Assembly: GCA_050084515.1 (NCBI GenBank)
Contig: CM114275.1
Coordinates: 4,774,001 to 4,838,000, forward strand
Length of the DNA stretch: 64,000 bases
Source of the DNA: Blasia pusilla
Lineage: Eukaryota > Marchantiophyta > Marchantiopsida > Blasiales
Reading direction: 5' to 3'
In this document: positions 45,836 through 56,799 of the stretch, in pieces
Layout: every line of letters starts with the position of its first letter
Position numbering within the stretch: position 1 is the first letter of the stretch
Position numbers and translations under genes: made by a program
The notes under the pieces: generated by a model
What the model was told of the DNA's origin: nothing
Databases searched by the model: none
The model's input: only the letters and a program-made list of their open reading frames with translations

Positions 45836-46783
45836 AAACGCAGAAGGGGTTTGAGGGACTAGTCATGCTTTCTTACATCAGGCAAAGAAGAGATAGGAAG
45901 GAGGGGTCTTAGGGACTAGTCATGCAACTCTTATGCTTTCTTGCATGGGGCAAAGAGGAGATAGGGAGGAGAGTGACACTAGGGAGCTAGAGAGATGTGA
46001 AGGAAAAAAATAGGAAGTGAGGAAGATAGGATGTGCACAATGAAAAACAAAGGAAGAGGAGAAAAAAAATGCCCAATCAAAATCACTTTGGAAATTTTTC
46101 TGCCACCTATTAAAGTTGCCGGAAATTTTCTACCACCCAGGAAAATTACCGGAAAATGGTTGTCAAAAATTTAATAACATCAGAAAAAAATTGTATCATA
46201 TTTTGAATTTCGGATATGAACGGATGCTCAAAAGAACCCCAATTATTTATTGACATAAATTAATTTTCCCAGACATGGTTGGTTACCTATGAGGAAATTC
46301 TATGATGTATATTAAAATACCAGTAATTAGACAAAAAATTTAAAACCTCCCTGGACCTTGGTTGAGGCCCCGGGTAAACTAAGAGAACACGTCTTCCCTT
46401 TGTTTTGGTTCAATGACATTTGGAGCTACATAAAGAAAATAATTATTTTCAGTAAGTTACCGTTATGAAGAGAGTTGATTTTCCACTTTGGAAAGTTACC
46501 CTTGACCCCCTATAGTAGGTCAAGAGCCAAGGAGATGACTTACGAGCATAGGTTACCATGGAGAGAGTTTGGAAGAGGGAAGGAGATATACCCAAGGAGA
46601 GAGAGAGCTTTGGAGCTCATCCTCTCTTTGTTGAACCTCTTGGCATGAGACGGAAGAGCTATGATCATGCTTGTCTTGTGAGTGACCCAAGCCTTTCATT
46701 AGGAAAGTGGATTTGGTTTGACACGAGAGAGAGATGGAGTTTGTGTTTATATTGAGAGATTTGAGTGCTTGTGATTTATTGGA

Positions 46784-46912
46784 GATATTTTGGTACACGA
46801 TTGTAGGTCTCGATGTTTGGATGCCATGAGTTAGTATCATATCTTGTGTGATTGTGTGTGTATTCGATGAAAATGATGTATGTTGTATAGCAATGTGTAT
46901 ACACACGACACG
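46784..46912 (+). repeat. Dispersed ~130-bp module, copy 3
   Basis: TTGGAGATATTTTGGTACAC, TCGATGTTTGGATGCCATGA, GTGTGTGTATTCGATG, then ATAGCAATGTGTATACACACGACAC. It shares the GGTAC spacer with copy 2, so copies 2 and 3 are closer to each other than to copy 1. Confidence 0.7.
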
Positions 46913-47699
46913 AGGCTCTTGGTTATGACCCTAAATCCAAATATAGTTCATTTTTCGTGAACCTGGATTTTACTAGTTAACCCCAACTTTTCAAGATAAT
47001 ATGGGGGAGTCTCATGATAGATTCTGCTCATCTCACCTCAAAAACTCATCTTGTATTTCATGTATCTCATGAAGATCGCTCATCTTGAGTCCCAACATTT
47101 GGCATAACATGGTTGTCTTATCAACCTTTGTGTTTCGTGACCAATCTTAAGGTGTCTCACCTATCTCACCACCCATGAGTGGCTACAACCCCTTTCTCTT
47201 AAGGTTAGTCTCAAGGTGCACATATGTCTTGACTAGTGTTAGTCTCATGGTAAGTTCCTTCATCCACTATAGTCTTATCGCCAACTTATCTAGGTTTCAA
47301 CTTTGGTGGGTCACACCAAGGTCTCTCTTTCTTTGATTTGCGATCATGACTTGTATCTCGAGTCCTCGCTAACATAAGCAACATAGACTTAGATATTCAT
47401 GAAGATAAATTATCACTTCATTTTTGGTTTTGAATTATCATTTAGGGTTTGGACTTGGGATTTATAATTAGTTTATCTCTTCATTCAAGTTCATTGATGT
47501 AGAACCTTATCCTAAAGTATAGTAGATTGCTTCCAACCTCACTTGGCCTCTACATTATCGTTCTCCTTATAGTTTCTAAGAGACAAACATATGAGTGAGA
47601 TGCTCTTCAAGTATGCTAGTCAATGATTTCTAGAGGATACAAGTAGGTTAGAGTCATTGAATAGGAATGAAGTGGATAGATCAAATGCTTCTCCAAGAA
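46913..47699. other. Unannotated DNA
   Basis: TC-rich, with repeated ATCTC/CTCATC words. No gene recognised. Confidence 0.3.
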
Positions 47700-48450
47700 G
47701 TCAAACCAATAAAAGTTGATCAACATGGAAGGACATATGGTATACCTTGTTTGATTGGGTATAATTTTATGTAGAAAATGGTAGGATGTTTTGCAAAGTT
47801 TGTATATTATAGGGTAGGGAAAATTTTTGCAAGGGATAGTGGCATTAATTGAAAGATTTTGACTTTTATAAATGACAGAAAATTAAACTGAGTTAAAGTA
47901 TGAAGCTCCCTTAAGCTACTTATGTAGGAAATAGGTCCATGGCCAAGGCCATTGCCACTACTTATCAAACTTGTGACATTAAATTTTTGAATTCGTTCAA
48001 ATGCACACACTTCATTTCATGGGAAGCCAAACTAACATTTGCCAAATTCCCCAATATGTGTAAGTCCTTTCTTTTTATGAATATGTCTGTTACTTGGGAC
48101 TTACATCAAGATGATAAAAGTTGTGTGGTGTGTGTTATTATACTAATGAGGTTCTCCTTAGAAGAACCCTTTATAATGTGCAACCATCTCATTTTTTTGG
48201 GATCATGATTAATTTGATGAGTCCGCTAATATATTTGTAACTAGACATCTCTTTGTATGTGCAATTGTCTTTCAAGAGGGCTAGGTTGAGAGTTCTCTTA
48301 GGGGGTTGCGGCAATGTCCATAGAAATGTTTAAATGAAATTTTTAATAATGTGTTGGATTTGATAAACAAATCTGGACTAGAAAGTTCAAAGAGAGTGGA
48401 TTTTGGAATTTCTTATGGAGCATCCACTATCAGTATTACATTTGTAGACC
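47700..48450 (+). pseudogene. Second hAT transposase remnant (same family)
   Basis: TWKDIWYTLFDW near 47,730 matches AWKDVWYIMYDW of the first copy. FCKVC, SMAKAIATTYQTCD (47,937-47,980), FFGIMI near 48,197, VHRNV and SKRVDFG..YGAST near 48,390-48,430 follow in family order. Multiple stops and frame changes. The C-terminal dimerisation part is not seen; the sequence is cut further right by the Copia element. Confidence 0.6.
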
Positions 48451-48675
48451 ATTTGTGAGTCTTAGAAGATGCCCTTTAGTTGCAATGCAGTGGTAATACA
48501 ACCACACTAGATTGGCAAGTTTGCAATTCTGGCACGCACAACTCACTCACAAAATTGAGAATTTGACTTGCCGTTAGTAACTATGACGCATCTTGAAAAT
48601 CTTTTTTTCTCACACTCGCAATCTAACTTGATTTGTAAAAAGCTCCTTACTACTTATGATGACATGGCAAAAGAC

Positions 48676-49002
48676 TGTGAGAAAATAGAAAGTGATGAAA
48701 TCACTAAAATCTTTACAAAACTTAGAGATACAAAGTGGCCTAGTCCGTCCGTGCGCTCACAGAAGAGCTTCGATGGAACCTGAACATGGAGATAACTCGA
48801 CATACGAGAATGCGCTACTGCTGCAACTCCCGACTATTTGACTACTCGGGAAAACTAGTAACGCTACTCCTAAAACCACCTATGTCATATTACTATGACT
48901 CCTTCGACGTCTAAGTCGGAACCATATATCTAGGCTTCTCCTCATACAAGGGGGCCGATCAGATTAATGGTGCTCAGAGGAATGGATGTTGAGAATCCAA
49001 CA
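48676..49002 (-). repeat. Copia 3' LTR (327 bp)
   Basis: Near-identical to the other LTR except that it lacks about 99 bp found there after GGGAAAACTAG; it reads directly from CTAG into TAACGCTACTCC. Confidence 0.95.
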
Positions 49003-49031
49003 CCCCCCCTCAATATCCACTCTCATCTGGA

Positions 49032-50142
49032 CTACTGTCTTGGACCTATGCCAAGACCCTTCGGATATCGGTGAAGCTGATCTCCGCTCAAAGCTTTCGT
49101 GAAGATGTTTGCACGGTTATCCTCCGTTGGACAATAGACTAACTTCAAAACCCCTCTCTCGATCAATTCACGAACAAAATGATACTGGATCTCTATGTGC
49201 TTCGTACGAGCATGAAACACAGGATTATGTGCTATGGCAATGCAACTCTGATTGTCACACCATATTACAGTAGCATTTTCTGGTGCTTCTCCTATGTCCT
49301 CCAATATCCATCTCAACCATACTGCTTCACAAGAAGCATAACAAGCCACCTTGTACTCTGCCTCGGTAGAAGAAAGAGCCACTGTAGGTTTCTTCTTGCT
49401 GACCCATGACACCACACCTGATCCTACCAAGAAGCAATAACCCAAAACTGATCTTCGAGAATCTGAATCTCCTGCCCAATCCGAGTCACAAAAACTTGTC
49501 ATTTCCGTCCCTACTCCATAGGTGATGCCGTACTTGATAGTGCCTTTGATGTACTTCAACACACGCAACCCTGCCTTCCAATGGTTCTCACGAGGCTTAG
49601 TTGAGAACCTACTCAATACTCCCACAGCGAAGCTAATGTCTGGTCTAGTGTTACACAAAAATATCAAACTGCCTACAAGCTTTGTGTACAACTTTTCATC
49701 TACCAATGGTGAAACATCCTCCATCGAGAGTTTCAACTCTACCTCCATTGGCGAGACCAATGCCTTACACTCGGTCATCCCGAATGCCTTCAGGATTTCT
49801 CTAGCATACTTCTGCTGAGAGAGAAAAATAGAATCTGATTGTTGCCAAATTTCCAGCCCTATAAAGTAGTGCAGAAGACCTAAATCTGACATTTCAAACT
49901 AAGATTTCAACACTCCCTTCATTTCCTCTATTTTCTTTACTGTGGTTTCATGTGATGATAAGATCATCCACATACAGGACTATCAACATATACATCCCAT
50001 CTTCGCAAAATACATACAAATTTGCTTATGACGGACTCTTGATGAGACCCTTCTCTCGAAAGAATGTATCTATTCGTTGATACCATACCCTTAGGGCTTG
50101 CTTCAACCCATACAATGCTCGATGAAGTAAACAAACTTTCTC
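49032..50142 (-). pseudogene. Copia RT second half and RNase H
   Basis: 50,142-49,893 carries the RT palm in broken frames, including ALYGLKQAL and the catalytic box LYVDDLIIT (YVDD at 49,963-49,974). 49,892-49,032 is a clean 286-codon frame: MSDLGLLHYFIGLEI, SLIFLCNTRPDISFAVGVLS, then RNase H with FCDSDWAGDSDSRRS (Asp), LSSTEAEY (Glu), IWCDNQSCIAIAHNPV (Asp) and ARTKHIEI (His). Catalytic residues of RNase H are all present. Stops lie near YVDD and at the MSDLG junction (Lys-Ser then TAG). Confidence 0.95.
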
Positions 50143-51171
50143 TTATGATCCGGGTGTCTCAAAACCTGGTGGTTGAGAAGCATATACCTCCTCCTTGAGA
50201 CTCCGGTTCAGAAAGGCAGACTTCACATCGTATTGGTATACATGCCAACGTCTTGTTCCTGCAATCGCTAGAACAATTTGAATGTTTGTCATCCTTGCAG
50301 TAGGAGCAAAAGTCTTATAGTAGTCAAAACCTTCGATTAGTGAGCATCCTTGTGCAACCAACCTTGCTTTGAATTTATCCAATGTACCTTCCGACTTGTA
50401 CTTAGTCTTGTACAGCCACTTGGTGCGTATTATCTTCCTGTCCTTTGGCTTTTCAACCAAAGTCCAAGTTTCATTTCTCTGAATAGCGTCCATCTCCATC
50501 TGCATGACCTCTCTCCATTGAGGATGAGCGAGGGCCTCATCCAAGCATGATGGCTCTTCCACCTTCAAGACTTCTGTCATCAAGGCAATGTTGACGAGAT
50601 GTGCGGAAGCTCTATTCTGCTCCTCTAGTCTCTTGGATCTCCTTGGATGTGTAGCAAATTCATCAGTTTCTAGTGGATCCTTACCATCCAAGAGCTGCTT
50701 TATCCACTTAGGGTATGACGACGGTAGTGGAAGGGCAGGTTGCTCTTTGTAATCATCACCAAATTCTTCTTCTTGATGATCTGGTGTAAACATTGGTGGT
50801 GTGCTCTGGTGGGTTATCTCTTCAATTGATGATAATGTGGACGGACCACTGATATCCTCCATTTGACGAGGCTGTTCTTGGAACACCACATCACGACTCA
50901 CAAGCATCTTCTTTTCCTCAGGACACCAAAGGCGATAAGATATAGACTCATCACTATATCCCATAAAGATGTACTTCCTGCTCTTGGACTCCAGCTTGGT
51001 CCTCGATGCTTCAGGAATATGTACAAAACACTTACTACCAAAAGTCCTGAAATATTGGACTGATAGTACCTTACGTGAGTATGATTGATGAGGAGTCATG
51101 CCTTGCACTGACTTGGTAGCACTTCTATTTAGAATGTATACGGCAGTATTAACAGCTTCAGCCCAAAATCC
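50143..51171 (-). pseudogene. Copia integrase C-terminus and RT first half
   Basis: 321-codon frame. FRTFGSKCFVHIPEASRTKL and GYSDESISYRLW are the integrase tail; an acidic linker follows; then RT begins with WREVMQMEMDAIQRNETW, KWLYKTKYKSEGTLDKFKAR, LVAQGCSLIEGFDY and VKSAFLNRSLKEEVYASQPP. The metal-binding motif reads YDVKSAFL (Asp kept). The frame ends at a TAA followed by the palm segment in other frames. Confidence 0.95.
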
Positions 51172-51930
51172 TTATGTCAAACCTTTTGCTTTCATCATAC
51201 ATCTTGCCATCTCCACCACTGTACGGTTTTGACGCTCAACAACTCCATTTTGTTGTGGTGTATGTGCCGTGGTTAAATGTCGCTTGATTCCATGCTCCCC
51301 CAAATATTTTTTGAATTCTGTTGATGAGAATTCTCCTCCTCGATCGGTGCGAAGCTTTTGTACCTTGTTTCCTGTCTCATTCTCAACCAGCTTGTGCCAT
51401 ACTTTAAATTTTCCAAAAGCACTTGCCTTATCACGAAGGAAATACACCCACATCTTCCTACTATAATCGTCGACAACTAAAAAGAAGTAGGAAGAACACC
51501 CTAATGCGACTGTTCTCATTTTACCATAGAGGTCAGCATGTATCAACTCTAGAGGAGCCTTTGCTTTATTGCTGGACTCTTGTGGAAATGGTTGTCGGTG
51601 TTGCTTGCCCATCATACAAGCTTCACAAGTATCCGACACTCCAGAAATTGTTGGTAAATCAGCAACCATGCCAGATTTCTGCATCTGACTTAGTAAGGGA
51701 AAGCTTAGGTGACCAAATCTTTCATGCCACAACTTACTGCTACTAAGATTTGTACCTACACTTGTCGTGAAAGCATACAACTCGTAGATATTTCCACGTC
51801 GTATACCTTCACCCACTACTTTCTCATTGGCATCCTCAATGACTACTCCAGTTTTCTTGAAACGAACTTCTAGGTCACGATCACATAATACTGCCACTGA
51901 AATCAAATTTTGCTTCAACTTTGGTAATAC
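51172..51930 (-). pseudogene. Copia pre-integrase zinc domain and integrase core
   Basis: 248-codon frame. LWHERFGHLS and DTCEACMMGKQ form the HHCC finger (His, His, Cys, Cys present). The DDE core follows: ELIHADLYGKM (Asp), VDDYSRKMWVYFL, KLRTDRGGEFSSTEF (Asp), HTPQQNGVVERQNRT (Glu). All catalytic residues are present. The frame breaks upstream at about 51,930-52,050 in the protease-integrase linker and ends at a stop just before the next frame at 51,171. Confidence 0.95.
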
Positions 51931-52049
51931 AGCACATCAGTTAACTTCTTTTCATCTCCTTTTTGTGAGACTAAAGAAATTGTGCTTTTCCCTTCTACAG
52001 GGCACTTTGCATTATTCCCAACAGTAACAACGATGGGCTCCTGTAGAGG

Positions 52050-53054
52050 CTATAAGGAGCTATACCAATCCTTATGATTGGTCATATACCTAGATGCTCC
52101 ACTATCGAGCATCCATGCATCTTCACTCTTTGACTTAGTGGAATGTTCTGCCTGTGTGCAAAACTCTTCTATTGCTACCCAAGCATCTACTTTATGTTCT
52201 CCCAGTTCTACAGAATTTCCAGACTCCTTCTTAGGTCTTAAACAACCGTTTTTCTCATCCTGACTCCTCTTTCTACAATTTTTGATAAGATAACCTAGCT
52301 TACCACAATAAAAGCATTTGAAGGCTTTTCTTGGAAATTTCTTCTTGACATTTGAACAGTAATCTTGATTTCTACCTCTCTGTACGTTGGCAGTAAATGC
52401 TGCATCACTTCCCTCTCTTGCTTTGAAGAGCATTTCCTCTTCTACCAACATTGCACTAAATTGTTCAAAAGTAAGCAGCGGGGGTCTTACTTGAGTATTC
52501 AGTGCAGTGACCAAACTGTCGTATCTTGGAGGCAAAATCCTTATGCACCGACGTGCCAAATCTTCGCTTGACTTTGAAATTCCTACGGACGCCATCTGAT
52601 CTTGAAGATTCTTGATCCTTGTCAAAAATTGCTCCGCGCTTTCTCCTTCTGAAAATTTCTCGGACGTAAGCTGATTCTCCAGATTCTGAATCCGAGTCTC
52701 ATTCCTCGTTTCATACTGATTCTTCAAAATGTTCCACGCCTCAGCAGTAGTGGTTGTATGTTGAATGAGAGTCATGACAGAATCAGTTACATTCGTGACA
52801 ATCGGATATAGAGCATCAGCGTTTCTGCGTTTCCATGCTAACAATACAACAAGATCGATATCCCTAGATGAAGATGAACATGCAGAACTCAAACTAGCTT
52901 GTGGATTTGAATCGACCCTTGTGGCCGTTTCCCAGATCTCAAATGATTCAAGGACAGTTCTCATTTTGAACTTCCACAACGTATAGTTAGACACATCTAA
53001 TTTCCCTTCATCCAGCGGAGAAGGGCGAGCACGAACTGACGAAGAAGTAGCCAT
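52050..53054 (-). pseudogene. Copia gag and protease start
   Basis: 334-codon frame from ATG 53,054. It has a gag UBN2-type domain (YTLWKFKMRTVLESFEIWE, later NLENQLTSEKFSEGESAEQF), a zinc knuckle CFYCGKLGYLIKNC (C-x2-C-x4-x-x4-C: the expected His is Leu) and the retropepsin motif WMLDSGASRYMT (D-S-G). The knuckle lacks its His ligand, which would weaken RNA packaging. The frame stops at 52,050, soon after the protease begins. Confidence 0.95.
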
Positions 53055-53125
53055 CTCTCAAGATTTTGTGCAAACACACTAGATCGCCAAATACAAAATA
53101 CTGGAAAACCTATCGCTTGATACCA

Positions 53126-53551
53126 TGTGAGAAAACAGAAAGTGATGAAACCACTGAAATATTTACAAAACTTAGAGATACAAAGTGGCCTAGTCCGTCC
53201 GTGCGCTCACAGAAGAGCTTCGATGGAACCTGAATATGGAGATAACTCGACATACGAGAATGCGCTACCGCTGCGGCTCCCGACTATTTGACTACTCGGG
53301 AAAACTAGGGTTTTTACCTATTTTTCTTCGTTTCTATTACTAGGTTTATCTAATCCTATATTGCATCAGGATGCACCCTGATGCAATATAGGATTAGATA
53401 AACCTAGTAACGCTACTCCTAAAACCATTTACGTCATATTACTATGACTCCTTCGACGTCTAAGTCGGAACCATAGATCTAGGCTTCTCCTCATACAAGG
53501 GGGCCGATCAGATTAATGGTGCTCAGAGGAGTGGATGTTGAGAATCCAACA
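53126..53551 (-). repeat. Copia 5' LTR (426 bp) with internal 34-bp foldback
   Basis: Matches the 3' LTR outside an extra ~99 bp. The extra part is AT-rich sequence plus a perfect inverted repeat: arms 53,337-53,370 and 53,377-53,410, loop ATGCAC. The extra segment is bounded by CTAG on both sides. Confidence 0.95.
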
Positions 53552-53556
53552 AAGAC

Positions 53557-55905
53557 AACTTCTCCCTGGCCCTTGGATGGCATGATTAATAGTAAAACCC
53601 ACATAGTAAGGTCCCAATCCTATCCTTAATAGGGGGTGTCATAATATCCCCTATACGGGGTTTTAGGGGTCCCCGGATCTCTCTATCCGAGGGACTCGCG
53701 GGATCGCAAACGGGTAGCTCTTGAGGAACCCGTTGTGGCGTTCCCGAGAAGAGTGATTCCTACCTGTTTTCATTTATTCTTGGATTCTCCGTGGAATTAA
53801 GGTTCACTATTGACATACATCGATTGCATGGGCCAGCGCAAATCTCCCACGCTCTCCTCTTCGGGGAGTAGCCTGGATGGCTTTCTAGGCCGGCCCCGAA
53901 CCCGGACGACTCCGGATAGCCACCAAATTGACACCCCTTATGGAGTGCCTCTCGTTTGTAAGTGGGATAATACACGATTATGATTTTACGAATTCATCGA
54001 ATCTTTAAGAAAACATGAATTGTTTGAAAAGAAATTCCCGGAACACAACGAAGTTCACGAAGTCTCGGTCCCTGGACTCCCGGTCAAACAGTTTGACCTA
54101 CGCGCCTTAGGGAGACCGAAACCGGCAGGAGTAGGGACAAGATCTGGGAAGTGGGAACGAACACCTAGTCAAATCTAGATCTGACAGCATCTGCAGCTCC
54201 TCATCTTAGAATAGAAACTCCAGCGTAGGTCCCGGACGGAACTTCACGGAAGCAGTCTTGCCGCCTTGGAGGGCCGGAGTCCCGGACGGACAGAGCGAGG
54301 CTTTTGTCCTATGCTACATTGCTATCTACTCTTTTCTCCCGCCGGTCAGGCAGAATTTGCAGAACGTGGACCCGGAAGAGAGAGACGTTTGCAGTATCGT
54401 CTGGGCCCACCATGTCGGCTGTGGGGCGGCGATTGGGGCAACTTTGCCAATTCAAGGAAGGATCGACACGTGACATGTAGGAAATATGGGCCGATCGATT
54501 TCGCAGTTGATCGCGTCCAACTTGGACGTTCTACCCCCGGATCATCTCATTCTACAAGGAGTAATAAGTTAATAACACATGCCCTGTTTAAAAGAGAGAT
54601 CGGCTTTTTACTGAACGGAATATTTCCTTACAAGTTGCGAGTTTCCAGTTTAATGGCCGAGATCATAAAGAATAATTAGATTTATTTTTATGAAATAATT
54701 ATTTGTTTTGTTTTTGTTTATGAAGGGTTATTTATCCCCTCATTACAGATGCGATTATAAGTTCACGGTTGGTGTAACAACAAAAATTAAGGAATTGTGT
54801 TATTCTCCGAGGCATGTAATTATGTATATATTTCTTTTGGTTTGTAACATTTTGGGCATTTATACGTGTATTTTGATATTTAGTGAATACATATGTTTAC
54901 TTTGTTTACCCTTCCATCCAAAATCATTAATTTGCCCCTCTAATAATCCTTCTAGTGTCACTATTTATTTTCATGAATATATACATATCGGTGACATAAT
55001 AACATGCAAAAGCATTTGCGTTTGAGTGGTCGGTAGCCACTCATCTCTGTTTATCCATGTCTAACTAACTATTACTATTTGTGTCAAAATTCTTTAAATT
55101 ATGAACTATAAAATTCATAATTTAAAGAATAATTCATAATTGAATTGGTTTGTATATTCGTTTTTGTAATTTTTTTTGAATTTCACGTGTCTTTGAGACG
55201 TAGATGGTCTTTTTTGTCATCTTTTGTGATTTTTTTATAAGAAAATGAATTTTATTTGATGTACAAATTTTTGTTTAGAATCATTAAATATCACGAAGTC
55301 ATTTTGAAGTGCTATAATTTGTTGTGTTAATTCTTGTAATTTTTCCTTTCAAACTTGTTTTCAATATTTTATCATTTCAATATTATTTTTTATTAAAAAA
55401 ACTCATGGACATCATTCAAAGAACCTACATTTTATGTACGGACCGTTATGGGGAAAATTCCATTAAAAAAAAAACCTCCGCACGGGGTCTTCCCAATAAA
55501 ATGTTTCACGTACTAAGAAACAAGAAAACAATTTATATTTATTTGTAACATTAATCTCTCCCTGTCAAGTTATCTCTTCAAACGATTTCGCACGCGCACC
55601 TTCCTAGTCAGAAATTACTTTTCATTTCGCTTAGCGTTTTCGGCGTATTTTCATTTGAATACAGGTTGTAACATTTCGGCCGAATCGGCCCGACTCCCCG
55701 AGTTTGGGCGCTTCCCGACCATTGATCCGGGCGGCGAATTCGAAGGGGTAGGTCGGGATTCTGTGCTGAGGTAGCAGCACTACCAGCCCTTTACTTCGAT
55801 GCCACTCGGCACTTAGAGGTCGCAGCTGGTGGTGAGGTGGCTATTCTGGGTCCTGTGGGAATTTGGAAAGTATGGGCTGTCTGCAACGAGCTTCGTGCTT
55901 TGTCC
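53557..55905. other. Intergenic, no supported gene
   Basis: 53.6-54.7 kb is GC-richer; 54.7-55.6 kb is strongly AT-rich. A perfect inverted repeat lies at 55,089-55,130. Open frames have no recognisable domain. Confidence 0.4.
55089..55130. repeat. Perfect hairpin, 17-bp arms, 8-base loop
   Basis: ATTCTTTAAATTATGAA (55,089-55,105), loop CTATAAAA, exact reverse complement 55,114-55,130. Wholly AT-rich. Confidence 0.85.
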
Positions 55906-55916
55906 TTTTTATATCC
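55906..55916 (+). promoter_or_regulatory. TATA-like box upstream of the 56.8-kb gene
   Basis: TTTTTATATCC lies about 890 bases before the proposed start codon. If used, transcription would start near 55,940 and give a long leader, either with upstream open frames or with a leader intron. Placement is inferred from sequence alone. Confidence 0.35.
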
Positions 55917-56799
55917 ATAGCGCAAGACTGCGATCGAGGGAATGAATGAAACATCAAGCGATCGGGGACTTGTGTGCGCGCTTTGCAGTGTTTCCAGAGA
56001 TTTTGGTTGGGACTATAGCTTTTCTTTGAGGCGGTGCTTGTACTGCAGAAAGGCGGTAGTCAGCGCCATCGCGCTCTGCTCAGGATTAGCAGTGTGCCAG
56101 CGGGGATTTTGTGTTGGATTTATTTCTCGGTCTCCCCTGCCTCATCTGAAGTGCCTTGCTCTGCTACCGGCTTTGTCGCCTTTGTTTGCTTTCAATCTTC
56201 TCTCCGCGCTCGACGATTCGGACGCGCGTCGTCCTCGTCTTTGTTCCGGAGATTTCCAGAGGAGTGTTCGTCGCACAATTTTGTTGCGCGCTTTGTAGCC
56301 TGATTGGTGCTTCCCACTTCTCGTCTTCCATAGCTCTTCTCTCCGACTTGCCTGGCCCCTGTCCTCTGTATGTCTTTGGATCTGTAAATGGTAGGGGGAA
56401 AGGATACTTGGCTCACGTCTTGGTGTTTAGATTTCACGATTGTGGGACTCGTCGAAAATTTTGGTTATCAGAAGATCTGGCGCAAGGCGCTGGGATTCCG
56501 AGCGACAATACCGAACGCGGATGTCGGCGAGTCAAGGTTACGGAAGAGGTCTGGATTTTTCAGTTGGAGATCCTCCTTGGTGAATACTGCGTGTATTCTG
56601 CAGCATTTCGACCAACTGTGTAGGAGCACTGTGATTATATTTCCTTATAAGGAGTGAGTTTCCGTGCGCCAAACGGAGTAGCTCAGGACCTGGAGATCTT
56701 CGGGTGCGTCGGAGAATGAAGCACCCTGCTTGAAGGAAATTCGGCGTTTGGGCAACCATCACGAGCTTGAGCGTAACTAATTGGAAGAGTCGGGCAAGG

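Larger units (their letters stand above)
48671..53556 (-). mobile_element. Copia LTR retrotransposon, nearly full length
   Basis: Element body 48,676-53,551 lies between identical 5-bp target duplications AAGAC (48,671-48,675 and 53,552-53,556). LTRs: 48,676-49,002 (3') and 53,126-53,551 (5'), both TG...CA on the element strand (starting TGTTGGATTCTCAACATCC). Primer site TGGTATCAAGCG, complementary to initiator tRNA-Met, abuts the 5' LTR at 53,125; a G-rich polypurine tract (reverse of 49,003-49,012) abuts the 3' LTR. Gene order gag-protease-integrase-RT-RNase H is Copia type. The coding region has several frameshifts and stops, so it is defective, although the domains are well kept. Confidence 0.95.

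Noticed and set aside
55942-56298. 118-codon frame as an independent gene
   Set aside because: No domain, and it lies in the probable leader of the gene at 56,800; kept only as an upstream-frame observation.
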